In this document: piece by piece, positions 1 to 6,757 of the stretch | How the letters are laid out: each line of letters starts with the position of its first letter | Position numbering within the stretch: the stretch's first letter is position 1 | Notes under the pieces: generated by a model | What the model was told of the DNA's origin: nothing | The model's database searches: none | The model's input: the letters and a program-made list of their open reading frames with translations, nothing else | NCBI GenBank assembly: GCA_044433415.1 | Contig: JAWXTP010000075.1 | Coordinates: forward strand, 1 to 13,921 | DNA: 13,921 bases | Direction: 5' to 3' | Source of the DNA: JAWXTP01 sp044433415 | GTDB lineage: Bacteria; Bacteroidota; Bacteroidia; Bacteroidales; Rikenellaceae | Program-made: the position numbers and the translations under genes

Positions 1-495
1 AAGAAAAAGTCTATGAAATATCTTATGGCCAACCTTCCGCTAGCTATAGTACTTATGATAGGTATTCTTATCATGTTATTTAAGGATTACCGTAAGCCTT
101 TGATTATTATGTTATCTGTGCCTTTACTTTTTGTAGGAGCTATTCTTGGTGTATGGGTTTCGGGTCTTTCATTTGGCTTTGTTGCTATATGTGGAGTATT
201 AGGACTTATAGGTATGATGATAAAGAATGGTGTGGTATTAATGGATGAAATAAACGCTGAGATAAAGAGTGGTAAAGAGCCAGTATCAGCTATTATAGAC
301 AGTTCTGATAGTCGTTTTAGACCTGTAATGATGGCTTCCCTGACAACTATTTTGGGGATGATACCGCTACTGCCAGATGCTATGTTTGGCTCTCTAGCCG
401 CTACCATCATGGGTGGACTTTTTGTTGGTACTTTGGTGACTTTGGTATTTATACCTATATTATACTCAGTTTTTTTCAAGATAAAATTAAAGTAG
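1..495 (+). CDS. RND efflux transporter permease, C-terminal part (5' end outside the window)
   Basis: This is the last part of an inner-membrane RND (AcrB/MexB-like) pump, which uses the proton gradient to export drugs, detergents or other small molecules through a periplasmic adaptor and an outer-membrane channel. The frame is open from base 1, and the ATG at 13 is an internal methionine. About 164 residues are visible of a family that usually has about 1,000-1,050. They cover the final transmembrane helices and include the conserved block GLIGMMIKNGVVLMDEI, followed by FRPVMMASLTTILGMIPL, both typical of the second membrane repeat in RND pumps. The TAG stop at 493 lies two bases before the ATG of the TolC-like gene, so the two are co-transcribed and probably translationally coupled. 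The adaptor gene is expected upstream, outside the window. The family is certain; the substrate cannot be read from this fragment. Confidence 0.95.
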   Translation, partial: KKKSMKYLMANLPLAIVLMIGILIMLFKDYRKPLIIMLSVPLLFVGAILGVWVSGLSFGFVAICGVLGLIGMMIKNGVVLMDEINAEIKSGKEPVSAIIDSSDSRFRPVMMASLTTILGMIPLLPDAMFGSLAATIMGGLFVGTLVTLVFIPILYSVFFKIKLK

Positions 496-497
496 TA

Positions 498-1844
498 ATG
501 ACACATAAAATAAAAATGATATTACTTGCGCTTATATTTTCTACTTCAGTAGTTGAGGCGCAAGAGAAGGTTTTAACTCTAGAGGAATGTCGTTCTATGG
601 CACTAGAGAATAACTACAACCTTAAGACTAGTAAGGAGCGTTTGTTCCAGTCAGAGGATATGCTCTCAGCATATAAGACTAACAGACTACCTAACTTTTC
701 ACTGAGTGCAAACTATCTTTACTCAACAACAGATTTTACAGCCACTATCACAGGGGGCTATCTGCCTATATTTACTAATGGAGTTATGAGTACAGAATCT
801 TTTGCATATATGCCTGACCAAGAGTTTGAATTTAAAGTTGCATCTATGTATAATGCAGGGCTTATGCTTACTCAGCCTATATACATGGGAGGTAAGATTT
901 CTAATGCTATAAAACTTGCACAAGTAGGTATAGATGTTTCGGAGTTGCAAATCCGTAAGAGTGAGACTGATGTGTTAGTGCTTGTAGATGAAGCCTATAC
1001 TAAGGTGTTAGAGCTTGAGGAGCTATTAGCAAGTGCTAAGAAATATGAAGCTGTAGTTTCTGAGTTTCATAGACAGCTAGAGAGCGCTTATAAACATGGT
1101 ATGAAAACACGTAATGACCTTATGAAAATTGGAGTGCGTGTTAATGAGGCTAAACTCCTTACTCAGAAAGCTACTAATGGTCTTCGTCTAGCACAGATGA
1201 ACCTTTGTTATGTTATAGGTATGCCAATGACTACCAAGGACTTACAACTTGATGAACCTGCTCCTATAAACTACTATGCAGACGAAAATAACCTTGATGT
1301 CACTTCACGTCCAGAGTACTCTATGTTGCTAAAACAGGTAGAAGCCAAAGAGTTAGAATTGAAAATTACAAAAAGTGACTTTCTTCCTACAGTTTCTGCT
1401 ATAGCAAACTATGGATACACAGGAGGTGCATCGCTTAATGGAAGTACACTATTTGGTGGGGCTAATTTTTCGGGTGGTGTTATGGTGAGTGTTCCTATTT
1501 TCCATTGGGGTGAGGGTAAGCGCAAAAGCTCAGCTAAACAGCGCGAGATAAACATGGCTCAGTACCAACTTGAAGATCTAACACAGAAGATGCAGCTAGA
1601 ATTATTACAAACAGTTAATACTTATAATGAGTCTGTTTTAGAAGTTCAGCTTACTGAGGAGTCTGTCCGCCAAGCAGAAGAAAATATGCGCCTTAGTAAA
1701 AATCAGTATGATAAGGGTATGGAAACTATAGCTGATTACCTAGAGTCACAAGCTCTATGGCAGAAGGCTATGAGTGATTTATGCACAGCTAAGGCAACAC
1801 AACGAGTAAGTTATGCTAAATATAAGTCTATGATTAGCGAGTAA
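498..1844 (+). CDS. TolC-family outer-membrane efflux protein
   Basis: This 448-residue protein is the outer-membrane channel of the tripartite efflux system whose pump gene lies just upstream. A Sec signal peptide covers about residues 1-21 (hydrophobic core ILLALIFSTSVV, cleavage after VEA). The mature part has the duplicated layout of TolC/OEP proteins: long helical stretches rich in Leu, Glu, Ala and Gln (about 140-235 and 350-440) alternating with beta-strand segments such as LPNFSLSANYLYS and its counterpart LPTVSAIANYGYTGG. The pattern VPIFHWGEGKRKSSAKQREI before the last helices is typical of Bacteroidota members. Length fits the family (about 420-480). The ATG at 498 is chosen because it gives a clean signal peptide and sits two bases after the pump stop codon. 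The gene closes the operon, since a strong terminator follows. Confidence 0.93.
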   Translation: MTHKIKMILLALIFSTSVVEAQEKVLTLEECRSMALENNYNLKTSKERLFQSEDMLSAYKTNRLPNFSLSANYLYSTTDFTATITGGYLPIFTNGVMSTESFAYMPDQEFEFKVASMYNAGLMLTQPIYMGGKISNAIKLAQVGIDVSELQIRKSETDVLVLVDEAYTKVLELEELLASAKKYEAVVSEFHRQLESAYKHGMKTRNDLMKIGVRVNEAKLLTQKATNGLRLAQMNLCYVIGMPMTTKDLQLDEPAPINYYADENNLDVTSRPEYSMLLKQVEAKELELKITKSDFLPTVSAIANYGYTGGASLNGSTLFGGANFSGGVMVSVPIFHWGEGKRKSSAKQREINMAQYQLEDLTQKMQLELLQTVNTYNESVLEVQLTEESVRQAEENMRLSKNQYDKGMETIADYLESQALWQKAMSDLCTAKATQRVSYAKYKSMISE

Positions 1845-1866
1845 TAAATGTAGCTATAATAAACCT

Positions 1867-1915
1867 AAAAAGGTAACCAAAATTTATTTACGACAAATTT
1901 CGGTTACCTTTTTTT
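1867..1915 (+). terminator. Rho-independent terminator of the efflux operon
   Basis: The arms AAAAAGGTAACC (1867-1878) and GGTTACCTTTTT (1902-1913) are perfectly complementary. The stem continues inward with AAATTT/AAATTT after one mismatch, and the hairpin runs into a T-rich tract. It lies 22 bases after the TolC-family stop codon. Confidence 0.9.
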
Positions 1916-1971
1916 GCGTTTTATTGAACCATAATTTAAATAAAAAGTAAGTGATTTTAGTTAAATAACTT

Positions 1972-2029
1972 TTTTTTATGTGAAAAATTAATAAAAAGTA
2001 TGTTATTTAAAATAAAAGTATTATATTTA
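1972..2029 (+). promoter_or_regulatory. Probable promoter region of the decayed kinase gene, with an upstream element shared with lemA
   Basis: A -7-like box TATATTTA (2022-2029) fits the Bacteroidota consensus TAnnTTTG except for the last base. The 17-mer TTTTTTATGTGAAAAAT at 1972-1988 recurs exactly at 6072-6088. In both places a TATATTT box follows 49-50 bp after the start of the 17-mer. A second candidate box, TATTTTTG (2087-2094), matches the consensus fully but has no clear -33 partner. The surrounding 1916-2120 stretch is very AT-rich and holds no gene. Confidence 0.45.
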
Positions 2030-2120
2030 ACCCATAAAGTTATTGCGTATTATTGGAAATTTAGATTTTTATAAATGCGATAAATATATTTTTGTCAGTT
2101 TAATTATTAAAGGGTTAATT

Positions 2121-2840
2121 ATGTACTTAGGAGCAAACACATTTTTAAAAGGTGGTAAATACCGAATATTAAATTTCTTAGGACAAGGAATTTATGATAT
2201 AACATATTCTGCTGAGTACAAGGCTGTTCAGTGTAAGGATATGGTTTCAATTACCAAAGCACAAAAGATTATTATTAAGGAATTCTTCATGAAAGGCTTT
2301 AGTGACCGTAAGAAAGGGGCATCACATGTTTCTGTAGCATCTTTAGCGGATTACAATTATGTTGCTAAGGAGAAGCAGAAATACATCAATGAAGCGCAAA
2401 GTATCACTGACTTAAGGTGTACGCATGTGGTTAATATACTTGATATCTTTGAGGAAAACAACACTGTTTACTGTGTCCTAGAGTATGTAGAATATGGATT
2501 ACTCAATGATGGAGTAGAGGGGCATGCGGAAAACACCAAAAGAAGCATTAATTTAGTTTTATCAGTTATAATTCCAGTGATTGCATTGTTGTTAGTTGTT
2601 ATAGGAAGTGTTTTATACTTCACAAGAACCGAAATTGATTTAGAATTTATACCTATGGCTTATGTTGAGGGCAAAAGTATCCTAATGAGTTAGATATTTA
2701 TGATATGAGTGGTAATGTTTACGAGTGGTGTTGGGGCATGTATTCAGCATATAACAGTTTTAAGGGTAAAGCAGAAAAAGACCCTTTAGGCACTACTATA
2801 TTAAGATCGGTGAACATATTCCGCAGCTATTTTAAAACAG
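2121..2840 (+). pseudogene. Decayed serine/threonine kinase - formylglycine-generating-enzyme-like (SUMF1) fusion gene
   Basis: The first 190 codons (2121-2693) begin as a Bacteroidota Hanks-type kinase: GGKYRILNFLGQG, then the lysine strand IIIKEFFMKGF (Lys about 53), EAQSITDL from helix C, and YCVLEYVE near the hinge. The glycine loop is damaged: LGQGIYDITY where intact relatives have LGQGGFGITY. The chain then jumps from about residue 125 into a single membrane helix (about 144-167), so the catalytic loop (HRD), the DFG segment and the whole C-lobe are missing. After the helix only a few residues precede a frame change near 2671-2681. The other frame (2681-2780) reads PNELDIYDMSGNVYEWCWG, a hallmark of the FGE/SUMF1-like domain, again with most of the domain deleted upstream. 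Two internal deletions plus a frameshift make function very unlikely. The ATG at 2121 fits the family; the open frame back to 2043 has no similarity. The 3' boundary is approximate. Confidence 0.85.
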
Positions 2841-2848
2841 GGTGTACT

Positions 2849-2932
2849 GGGTCAAACTGGGTCGCGACAAGCGACTACATAATTATAGAATTTTGTTATT
2901 ATTTAGTCGCTTGTCGCGACCCTGTTTGACCC
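2849..2932. repeat. 29-bp inverted repeat with an AT-rich loop
   Basis: The arms 2849-2877 and 2904-2932 are complementary at 28 of 29 positions, with a single mismatch inside the GGGTC-type units. They flank a 26-bp AT-rich centre. Each arm contains GTCGCGACAAGCGACTA or its complement, itself a small nested palindrome. GC content is far above the surroundings. No T-run follows, so it is not a standard terminator. It lies immediately after the decayed kinase/FGE gene. Confidence 0.9.
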
Positions 2933-2967
2933 TGCAAGACCCTTTACGACCCTGCACGACCCAGTCA
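2918..2967. repeat. Tandem 10-bp GACCC repeat, five units
   Basis: Five consecutive decamers each begin with GACCC: GACCCTGTTT, GACCCTGCAA, GACCCTTTAC, GACCCTGCAC and GACCCAGTCA. The spacing is exactly 10 bp. The array overlaps the right arm of the inverted repeat. On the left side (about 2835-2863) two or three similar units appear in the opposite orientation, one of them a base shorter. The whole element is thus a pair of converging short-repeat arrays around a GCGACAAGCGAC core. Confidence 0.85.
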
Positions 2968-3125
2968 ACTTTATCAGGCTCAGTAGCACTACCTCTATGC
3001 AGTAATCTTTCCACGCTTGCGTAACCTCTAGTTTCTATCTAATTCCTCACCTTAGGTGTCCCCTTAAATCTTATATGAATCCACTAATTTCTTAGCTTTT
3101 GTAATTAACAATTAATTTTACCCAC
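2968..3125. other. Non-coding stretch between the GACCC element and the tsf terminator
   Basis: I see no credible gene, RNA or promoter here. Short open frames on both strands lack ribosome binding sites and recognisable sequence. The stretch may be further debris of the decayed upstream locus. Confidence 0.5.
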
Positions 3126-3163
3126 AAAAAAAGACAAACAGGAAACCCCATTTGTCTTTTTTA
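3126..3163 (-). terminator. Terminator of the rplM-rpsI-rpsB-tsf cluster
   Basis: The arms at 3127-3138 and 3151-3162 form a perfect 12-bp stem (AAAAAAGACAAA/TTTGTCTTTTTT) around a 12-base loop. It lies 30 bases beyond the tsf stop. The A- and T-runs on both sides would let it act on either strand. Confidence 0.88.
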
Positions 3164-3192
3164 TCAATAAACTACCTCTTGTTGACTAAAAA

Positions 3193-4011
3193 TTAGTCGT
3201 TTAAAGAGAAACGTTTGTAAGCAACAACTGTTGCGTTAGCGTTGTTACTAGTGATATATTTAGCAACTGTAGTTTTGTTATCGTCGATAGATGCTTGGTT
3301 AAGTAAAGTGTTATCAGCTAAGAATTTGTTTACTTTACCTTCAGCGATTTTGTCAAGCATAGCTTCTGGTTTACCATCAAGACGAGCTTGCTCACGACCG
3401 ATTTGGCGTTCTTTTTCGATAACCGCAGCATCGCAATCATCTTTAGAGATAGCGATAGGAGCCATAGTAGCAGCTTGAACAGCAACATTTTTACCTACTT
3501 CTTCGCTAACAGCTTCGTTGAAACCGATAAGAGTACCTAGTTTACCGTTGAAGTGAACGTAAGATGCGATGTAAGCAGCTTCGATACAAGCGTAGTAAGC
3601 GATTTCGATTTTCTCACCTGTTTGACCAGATTTTTCAGTAACTAACTCAGCAACTGTTTGAGTACCTACAGTGATAGCTTTTAGGCTTTCTAGGTCAGCA
3701 GCTTGGTTAGCAACAGCGATATCTAAGATTTCGTTTGCAGTAGCAGCGAAAGATTCGTTTTTAGCAACGAAGTCAGTTTCACAAGCTAGGCAAAGCATAT
3801 ATGCTTTAGTACCTTCGTTTTTGATAACAACAGTACCTTCAGAAACTTCTCTCTCAGCACGTTTGCTAGCGATAAGTTTACCTTTTTCTCTAATAATTTC
3901 TTGAGCGCGGTCAAAATTGCCTTCAGCTTCTTGAAGAGCTTTTTTGCAATCCATCATACCAGCACCAGTCATTTTACGTAGTTTTGCTACGTCTGCAGCT
4001 TTAATTTCCAT
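3193..4011 (-). CDS. tsf: Translation elongation factor Ts
   Basis: EF-Ts is the cytoplasmic exchange factor that releases GDP from EF-Tu so that EF-Tu can be recharged. The 272-residue protein starts with the N-terminal UBA-like domain signature VAKLRKMTGAGMMDCKKAL (residues 8-26). The EF-Tu-contacting motif TDFV sits at 79-82 within CLACETDFVAKNE. Core dimerisation-domain segments follow, for example IEAAYIASYVHFNGKLGTLI, and then FLADNTLLNQ. Length is normal for the Bacteroidota form. It is the last gene of the ribosomal cluster, 79 bp downstream of rpsB, the standard rpsB-tsf order. It is followed by a terminator and converges on the decayed kinase gene. No damage is visible. Confidence 0.98.
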   Translation of the reverse strand: MEIKAADVAKLRKMTGAGMMDCKKALQEAEGNFDRAQEIIREKGKLIASKRAEREVSEGTVVIKNEGTKAYMLCLACETDFVAKNESFAATANEILDIAVANQAADLESLKAITVGTQTVAELVTEKSGQTGEKIEIAYYACIEAAYIASYVHFNGKLGTLIGFNEAVSEEVGKNVAVQAATMAPIAISKDDCDAAVIEKERQIGREQARLDGKPEAMLDKIAEGKVNKFLADNTLLNQASIDDNKTTVAKYITSNNANATVVAYKRFSLND

Positions 4012-4048
4012 TATTTTACTATATAAAATAAGTTTAAAAATAAGAATA

Positions 4049-4075
4049 AGGTTAGCTCCATTAAGAAGCTAACCT
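4049..4075 (-). terminator. Hairpin between rpsB and tsf, possible attenuator
   Basis: AGGTTAGCT (4049-4057) and AGCTAACCT (4067-4075) form a perfect 9-bp stem with a 9-base loop. On the coding (minus) strand it is followed by TTATTCTTATTTTT, a weak U-rich tract. It lies 16 bases after the rpsB stop and 38 bases before the tsf start. It could cause partial termination or processing that sets the S2 to EF-Ts ratio. The fold is clear; the role is inferred. Confidence 0.55.
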
Positions 4076-4090
4076 ATTATAAGTTTAGAA

Positions 4091-4876
4091 TTACTCAGCA
4101 GCTTCTGCAACTGGTTCTTCTGTTTTAGCAGCTTTTTTTGCACGAGGTTTAGCTTCTTTACGAGCAGGAGCTTCTTTTTCTTTTTCAGCTTTACGCTCAG
4201 CAATACCTTCAGCGATTGCGCCTGTAATAACATCAAGAATGATAGCTACAGATTTTGAAGCATCGTCATTTGCAGGGATTACGTAGTCTATTGGTGTTGG
4301 ATCACAACAAGTATCAACCATTGCAAATACTGGAATATTCAATCTCTTAGCTTCTTTCACTGCATTAGCTTCTTTTTGTACGTCGATTACGAAAAGAGCT
4401 GCTGGAAGACGTGTTAGGTCAGCAATAGAACCAAGGTTTTTTTCAAGTTTAGCACGTTGACGGCTAATTTGAAGTTTTTCTCTTTTAGAGAAGTTGTTGT
4501 AAGTACCATCGTTAGTTAATCTATCGATAGTTGCCATTTTTTTAACAGCCTTACGTATAGTAGGGAAGTTAGTAAGCATACCACCTGGCCAGCGCTCAGT
4601 AACATAAGGCATACCAACTGTTGATACTTTCTCTGCAACAACATCTTTAGCTTGTTTTTTTGTTGCAACGAAAAGTATACGACGACCTGATTTTGCTATT
4701 TGTTTTAAAGCTGCAGCACTTTCGTCAAGTTTAACCGCAGTTTTGTGAAGGTCGATAATGTGGATACCATTTTTCTCCATGAAAATATAAGGAGCCATTT
4801 TTGGATTCCACTTTTTCTTAAGGTGACCAAAGTGTACACCTGCTTCTAATAATTGGTTGAAATCTGTTTTTGACAT
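4091..4876 (-). CDS. rpsB: 30S ribosomal protein S2
   Basis: S2 sits on the head/body junction of the small subunit and is one of the last proteins to join it. The 261-residue chain opens with LLEAGVHFGHLKKKWNPKM, the first S2 signature. It continues with MEKNGIHIIDLHKT, GRRILFVATKKQAKD and ERWPGGMLTNF, and ends the core with the second signature region (PALFVIDVQKEANAVKEAKRL, then NDDASKSVAIIL). A charged low-complexity tail from about 225 onward, rich in Lys, Glu and Ala, is common in this phylum. The gene lies 165 bp after rpsI and before tsf. The long, structured gap upstream suggests its own leader control. No anomalies. Confidence 0.98.
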   Translation of the reverse strand: MSKTDFNQLLEAGVHFGHLKKKWNPKMAPYIFMEKNGIHIIDLHKTAVKLDESAAALKQIAKSGRRILFVATKKQAKDVVAEKVSTVGMPYVTERWPGGMLTNFPTIRKAVKKMATIDRLTNDGTYNNFSKREKLQISRQRAKLEKNLGSIADLTRLPAALFVIDVQKEANAVKEAKRLNIPVFAMVDTCCDPTPIDYVIPANDDASKSVAIILDVITGAIAEGIAERKAEKEKEAPARKEAKPRAKKAAKTEEPVAEAAE

Positions 4877-5041
4877 TTCTTTTAGATTTTTTAAATCTTT
4901 TACTCTTACATCAATTCCCCGAGTAGGATACGGTGAGCATCATCTGAGGAATTTTTCTAAAGGGGCAATCATCAAGTAGTGCGTTATGCAGTCCGATAAT
5001 TTGAAACCCATTCTTTAGGCGATAGGACGAGATAAAAAATA
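4877..5041 (-). promoter_or_regulatory. Structured leader upstream of rpsB, candidate S2 autoregulatory element
   Basis: The rpsI-rpsB gap is unusually long for a cluster whose other gaps are 5 and 79 bp, and it is richer in GC than nearby spacers. On the minus-strand RNA, AAUUCCUC (4953-4946) can pair over eight positions with GGGGAAUU (4920-4913), enclosing a 25-base loop. The single U-G pair would be an A-C mismatch on the other strand, which favours a minus-strand RNA. A second hairpin, AGAUUU/AAAUCU (4898-4884), sits directly before the start codon and could block ribosome entry. Binding of S2 to its own rpsB leader is known in gammaproteobacteria. That this element works the same way is inference. 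Confidence 0.5.
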
Positions 5042-5428
5042 TTAACGTTTTGAGAATTGGAATTTTGCACGTGCACCTGGTTGACCTGGTTTTTTACGCT
5101 CAACTTTACGAGCATCACGTGTTAAGAATCCGTTCTTTTTAAGGATTGGACGGAAATCTGCGTTAATCTCGCATAATGCTCTCGCAATACCAAGACGTGC
5201 AGCTTCTGCTTGTCCTTTGATACCACCACCGTCAAGGTTGATTTTGATATCAAAATTTTCTACATTCTCTGTTACAAGTAAAGGTTGTTTCACAACATAC
5301 TGAAAAATTTCCAAAGGGAAATATACTTGTAAATCACGAGAATTGATTGTGATTTTACCGCTACCGTTTTTAACGTAAACGCGTGCAACGGCTGTTTTTC
5401 TACGTCCTACTGTGTTTACTACTTCCAT
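5042..5428 (-). CDS. rpsI: 30S ribosomal protein S9
   Basis: S9 is a small-subunit head protein whose C-terminal tail reaches the P-site tRNA. The 128-residue sequence begins with VGRRKTAVARVYVKNGSGKI. It contains the S9 signature region GGGIKGQAEAARLGIARAL and ends with the expected basic tail KKPGQPGARAKFQFSKR, whose terminal SKR contacts tRNA in known ribosomes. Length matches the family (about 128-130). It starts five bases after the rplM stop, the usual rplM-rpsI pairing found across bacteria. Confidence 0.98.
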   Translation of the reverse strand: MEVVNTVGRRKTAVARVYVKNGSGKITINSRDLQVYFPLEIFQYVVKQPLLVTENVENFDIKINLDGGGIKGQAEAARLGIARALCEINADFRPILKKNGFLTRDARKVERKKPGQPGARAKFQFSKR

Positions 5429-5433
5429 AATAA

Positions 5434-5889
5434 TTACTTAATCTCGTTTAGTTTAATTTCTTTTGGTGACTGAGCCTCATGTGGGTGCTCAGCAGCAGCG
5501 TAAACCTTAAGATTGCGAAGAAGAGCAGAACTTAAACGGTTTTTAGGTAACATACCTTTAACTGCTTTAAAGATTACAAATTCAGGTTTACGGCTTAAGA
5601 AATCTGCTGGAGTAGCAAATCTTTGACCACCTGGGTAACCTGTGTGACGAACGTATTGTTTGTCAGTCATTTTTTTACCTGTTAGTTTCACTTTGTCAGC
5701 GTTGATAATGATAACATTATCGCCAGCGTCACAGTTAGGAGTGAAACAAGGCTTGTTTTTGCCTCTTAGAATTTTAGCAACTTGACTAGCAAGACGACCT
5801 AATACTTGATCGTTAGCGTCAATAAGAATCCATTCTTTTTGAGCTGTCGCTTTGTTCACAGAGATTGTTTTGTAGCTTAATGAATCCAC
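5434..5889 (-). CDS. rplM: 50S ribosomal protein L13
   Basis: L13 is an early-assembling protein of the large subunit. The 151-residue chain contains WILIDANDQVLGRLASQVAKIL and the DNVIIINADKVKLTGKK segment, followed by YVRHTGYPGG and the signature KAVKGMLPKNRLSSALLRNLKVY. All are in family order, and the length is normal. It is the first gene of the rplM-rpsI-rpsB-tsf cluster, with a good Bacteroidota promoter about 67 bp upstream. Confidence 0.98.
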   Translation of the reverse strand: MDSLSYKTISVNKATAQKEWILIDANDQVLGRLASQVAKILRGKNKPCFTPNCDAGDNVIIINADKVKLTGKKMTDKQYVRHTGYPGGQRFATPADFLSRKPEFVIFKAVKGMLPKNRLSSALLRNLKVYAAAEHPHEAQSPKEIKLNEIK

Positions 5890-5955
5890 TGTTTTTTACG
5901 TTTTTTTAATTAATACTTATAGTTTATATGATCCAACTCTATATAAACGGGCACA

Positions 5956-5985
5956 CAAAAGTAATACTTTTTTTCTGAATACAAA
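5956..5985 (-). promoter_or_regulatory. Promoter of the rplM-rpsI-rpsB-tsf cluster
   Basis: On the minus strand the -7 box TACTTTTG (5963-5956) matches TAnnTTTG. A -33 TTTG lies at 5985-5982 with an 18-bp spacer, one base below the usual 19-21. Transcription would begin near 5950, about 60 bases before the rplM ATG. Confidence 0.7.
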
Positions 5986-6071
5986 AATATTCTTTAATTT
6001 TAATTAGAAAATAGCCATTTTTGACCTGTTTTCACCTTATTTAACGTGAAAACTGACCATAAATTACACTG

Positions 6072-6128
6072 TTTTTTATGTGAAAAATGGATAAAATGTG
6101 GTTTATACTATAATTTTATGTATATTTG
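6072..6128 (+). promoter_or_regulatory. Promoter of the lemA operon with a shared upstream element
   Basis: The -7 box TATATTTG (6121-6128) matches the Bacteroidota consensus and lies 32 bases before the lemA ATG. A TGTG at 6097-6100 is a plausible weak -33 with a 20-bp spacer. The upstream 17-mer TTTTTTATGTGAAAAAT (6072-6088) is identical to 1972-1988 in front of the decayed kinase gene, at nearly the same distance from the -7 box. The rest of 5986-6071 is AT-rich without other features. Confidence 0.7.
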
Positions 6129-6160
6129 TAGAGTACTATGAAAATTAAAATTATAAAATT

Positions 6161-6742
6161 ATGAAAAACAAAATCAAATTCTTTTTATTGGCGGTTTGTA
6201 CAGTGTTGTTGATGCCATCTTGTGGTTATAATACCATGGTGACAATGGATGAAGAAATCAATGCAGCTTGGAGTCAAGTTGAAAATCAATATCAGCGTCG
6301 TGCAGATCTAATTCCTAACCTTGTGAACACCGTAAAGGGCTATGCCTCACACGAAAAGGAGACTTTAGAGGCTGTTGTAGAGGCACGTTCTAACGCTACA
6401 AAAATCACGATTGATCCTACGAATCTTGACGAAGCATCTATCAAAAAATATACTGAAGCACAGGGTGAACTTACATCTGCACTAGGTAAGTTGTTGGCTA
6501 TCACTGAAAATTATCCAGATTTAAAGGCTAATCAGAACTTTTTAGAGTTGCAAGCACAATTAGAGGGCACAGAGAATAGAATTTCTACTGAAAGACGTAA
6601 GTTTAATGAGGCTGTAAAGGCGTATAATGCCTATATTCGTACGTTCCCACGTAATCTGATTGCAAGTATGTTCTCATTTGAGTCACGTGCTTATTTTGAG
6701 GCAGTTAGCGGTAGCGAAGTAGCTCCTCAAGTTCAATTTTAG
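6161..6742 (+). CDS. LemA family protein
   Basis: LemA proteins are membrane-anchored helical-bundle proteins of unsettled function that often sit beside TPM-domain proteins. This one has 193 residues. Its N-terminus looks like a lipoprotein signal, KIKFFLLAVCTVLLMPSC, with Cys21 as the likely acylated residue, although Met at -3 and Pro at -2 make the lipobox imperfect. The mature part carries the LemA core: MDEEINAAWSQVENQYQRRADLIPNLVNTVKGYA, then EAVVEARSNAT, LSTERRKFNEAVKAYN-like sequence (here ISTERRKFNEAVKAYN) and YIRTFPRNLIASMFSF. Length is typical. It heads a three-gene operon with two TPM-domain genes, the next one 15 bp away. lemA is the usual symbol, but its function is not defined well enough for me to use it here with confidence. 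Confidence 0.95.
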   Translation: MKNKIKFFLLAVCTVLLMPSCGYNTMVTMDEEINAAWSQVENQYQRRADLIPNLVNTVKGYASHEKETLEAVVEARSNATKITIDPTNLDEASIKKYTEAQGELTSALGKLLAITENYPDLKANQNFLELQAQLEGTENRISTERRKFNEAVKAYNAYIRTFPRNLIASMFSFESRAYFEAVSGSEVAPQVQF

Positions 6743-6757
6743 TAAAAAAAACATACT

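Noticed and set aside
2043..2120. N-terminal extension of the kinase remnant from a TTG at 2043
   Set aside because: The added 26 residues have no family similarity, and the extension overlaps the promoter region. The ATG at 2121 matches intact relatives.
2918..2967. CRISPR-like array
   Set aside because: Units are only 10 bp with a 5-bp constant part and no spacers of CRISPR length; no cas genes are nearby.
2842..3024. 60-codon plus-strand frame across the GACCC repeats
   Set aside because: Its sequence is just the translated repeat and low-complexity spacer, with no ribosome binding site.
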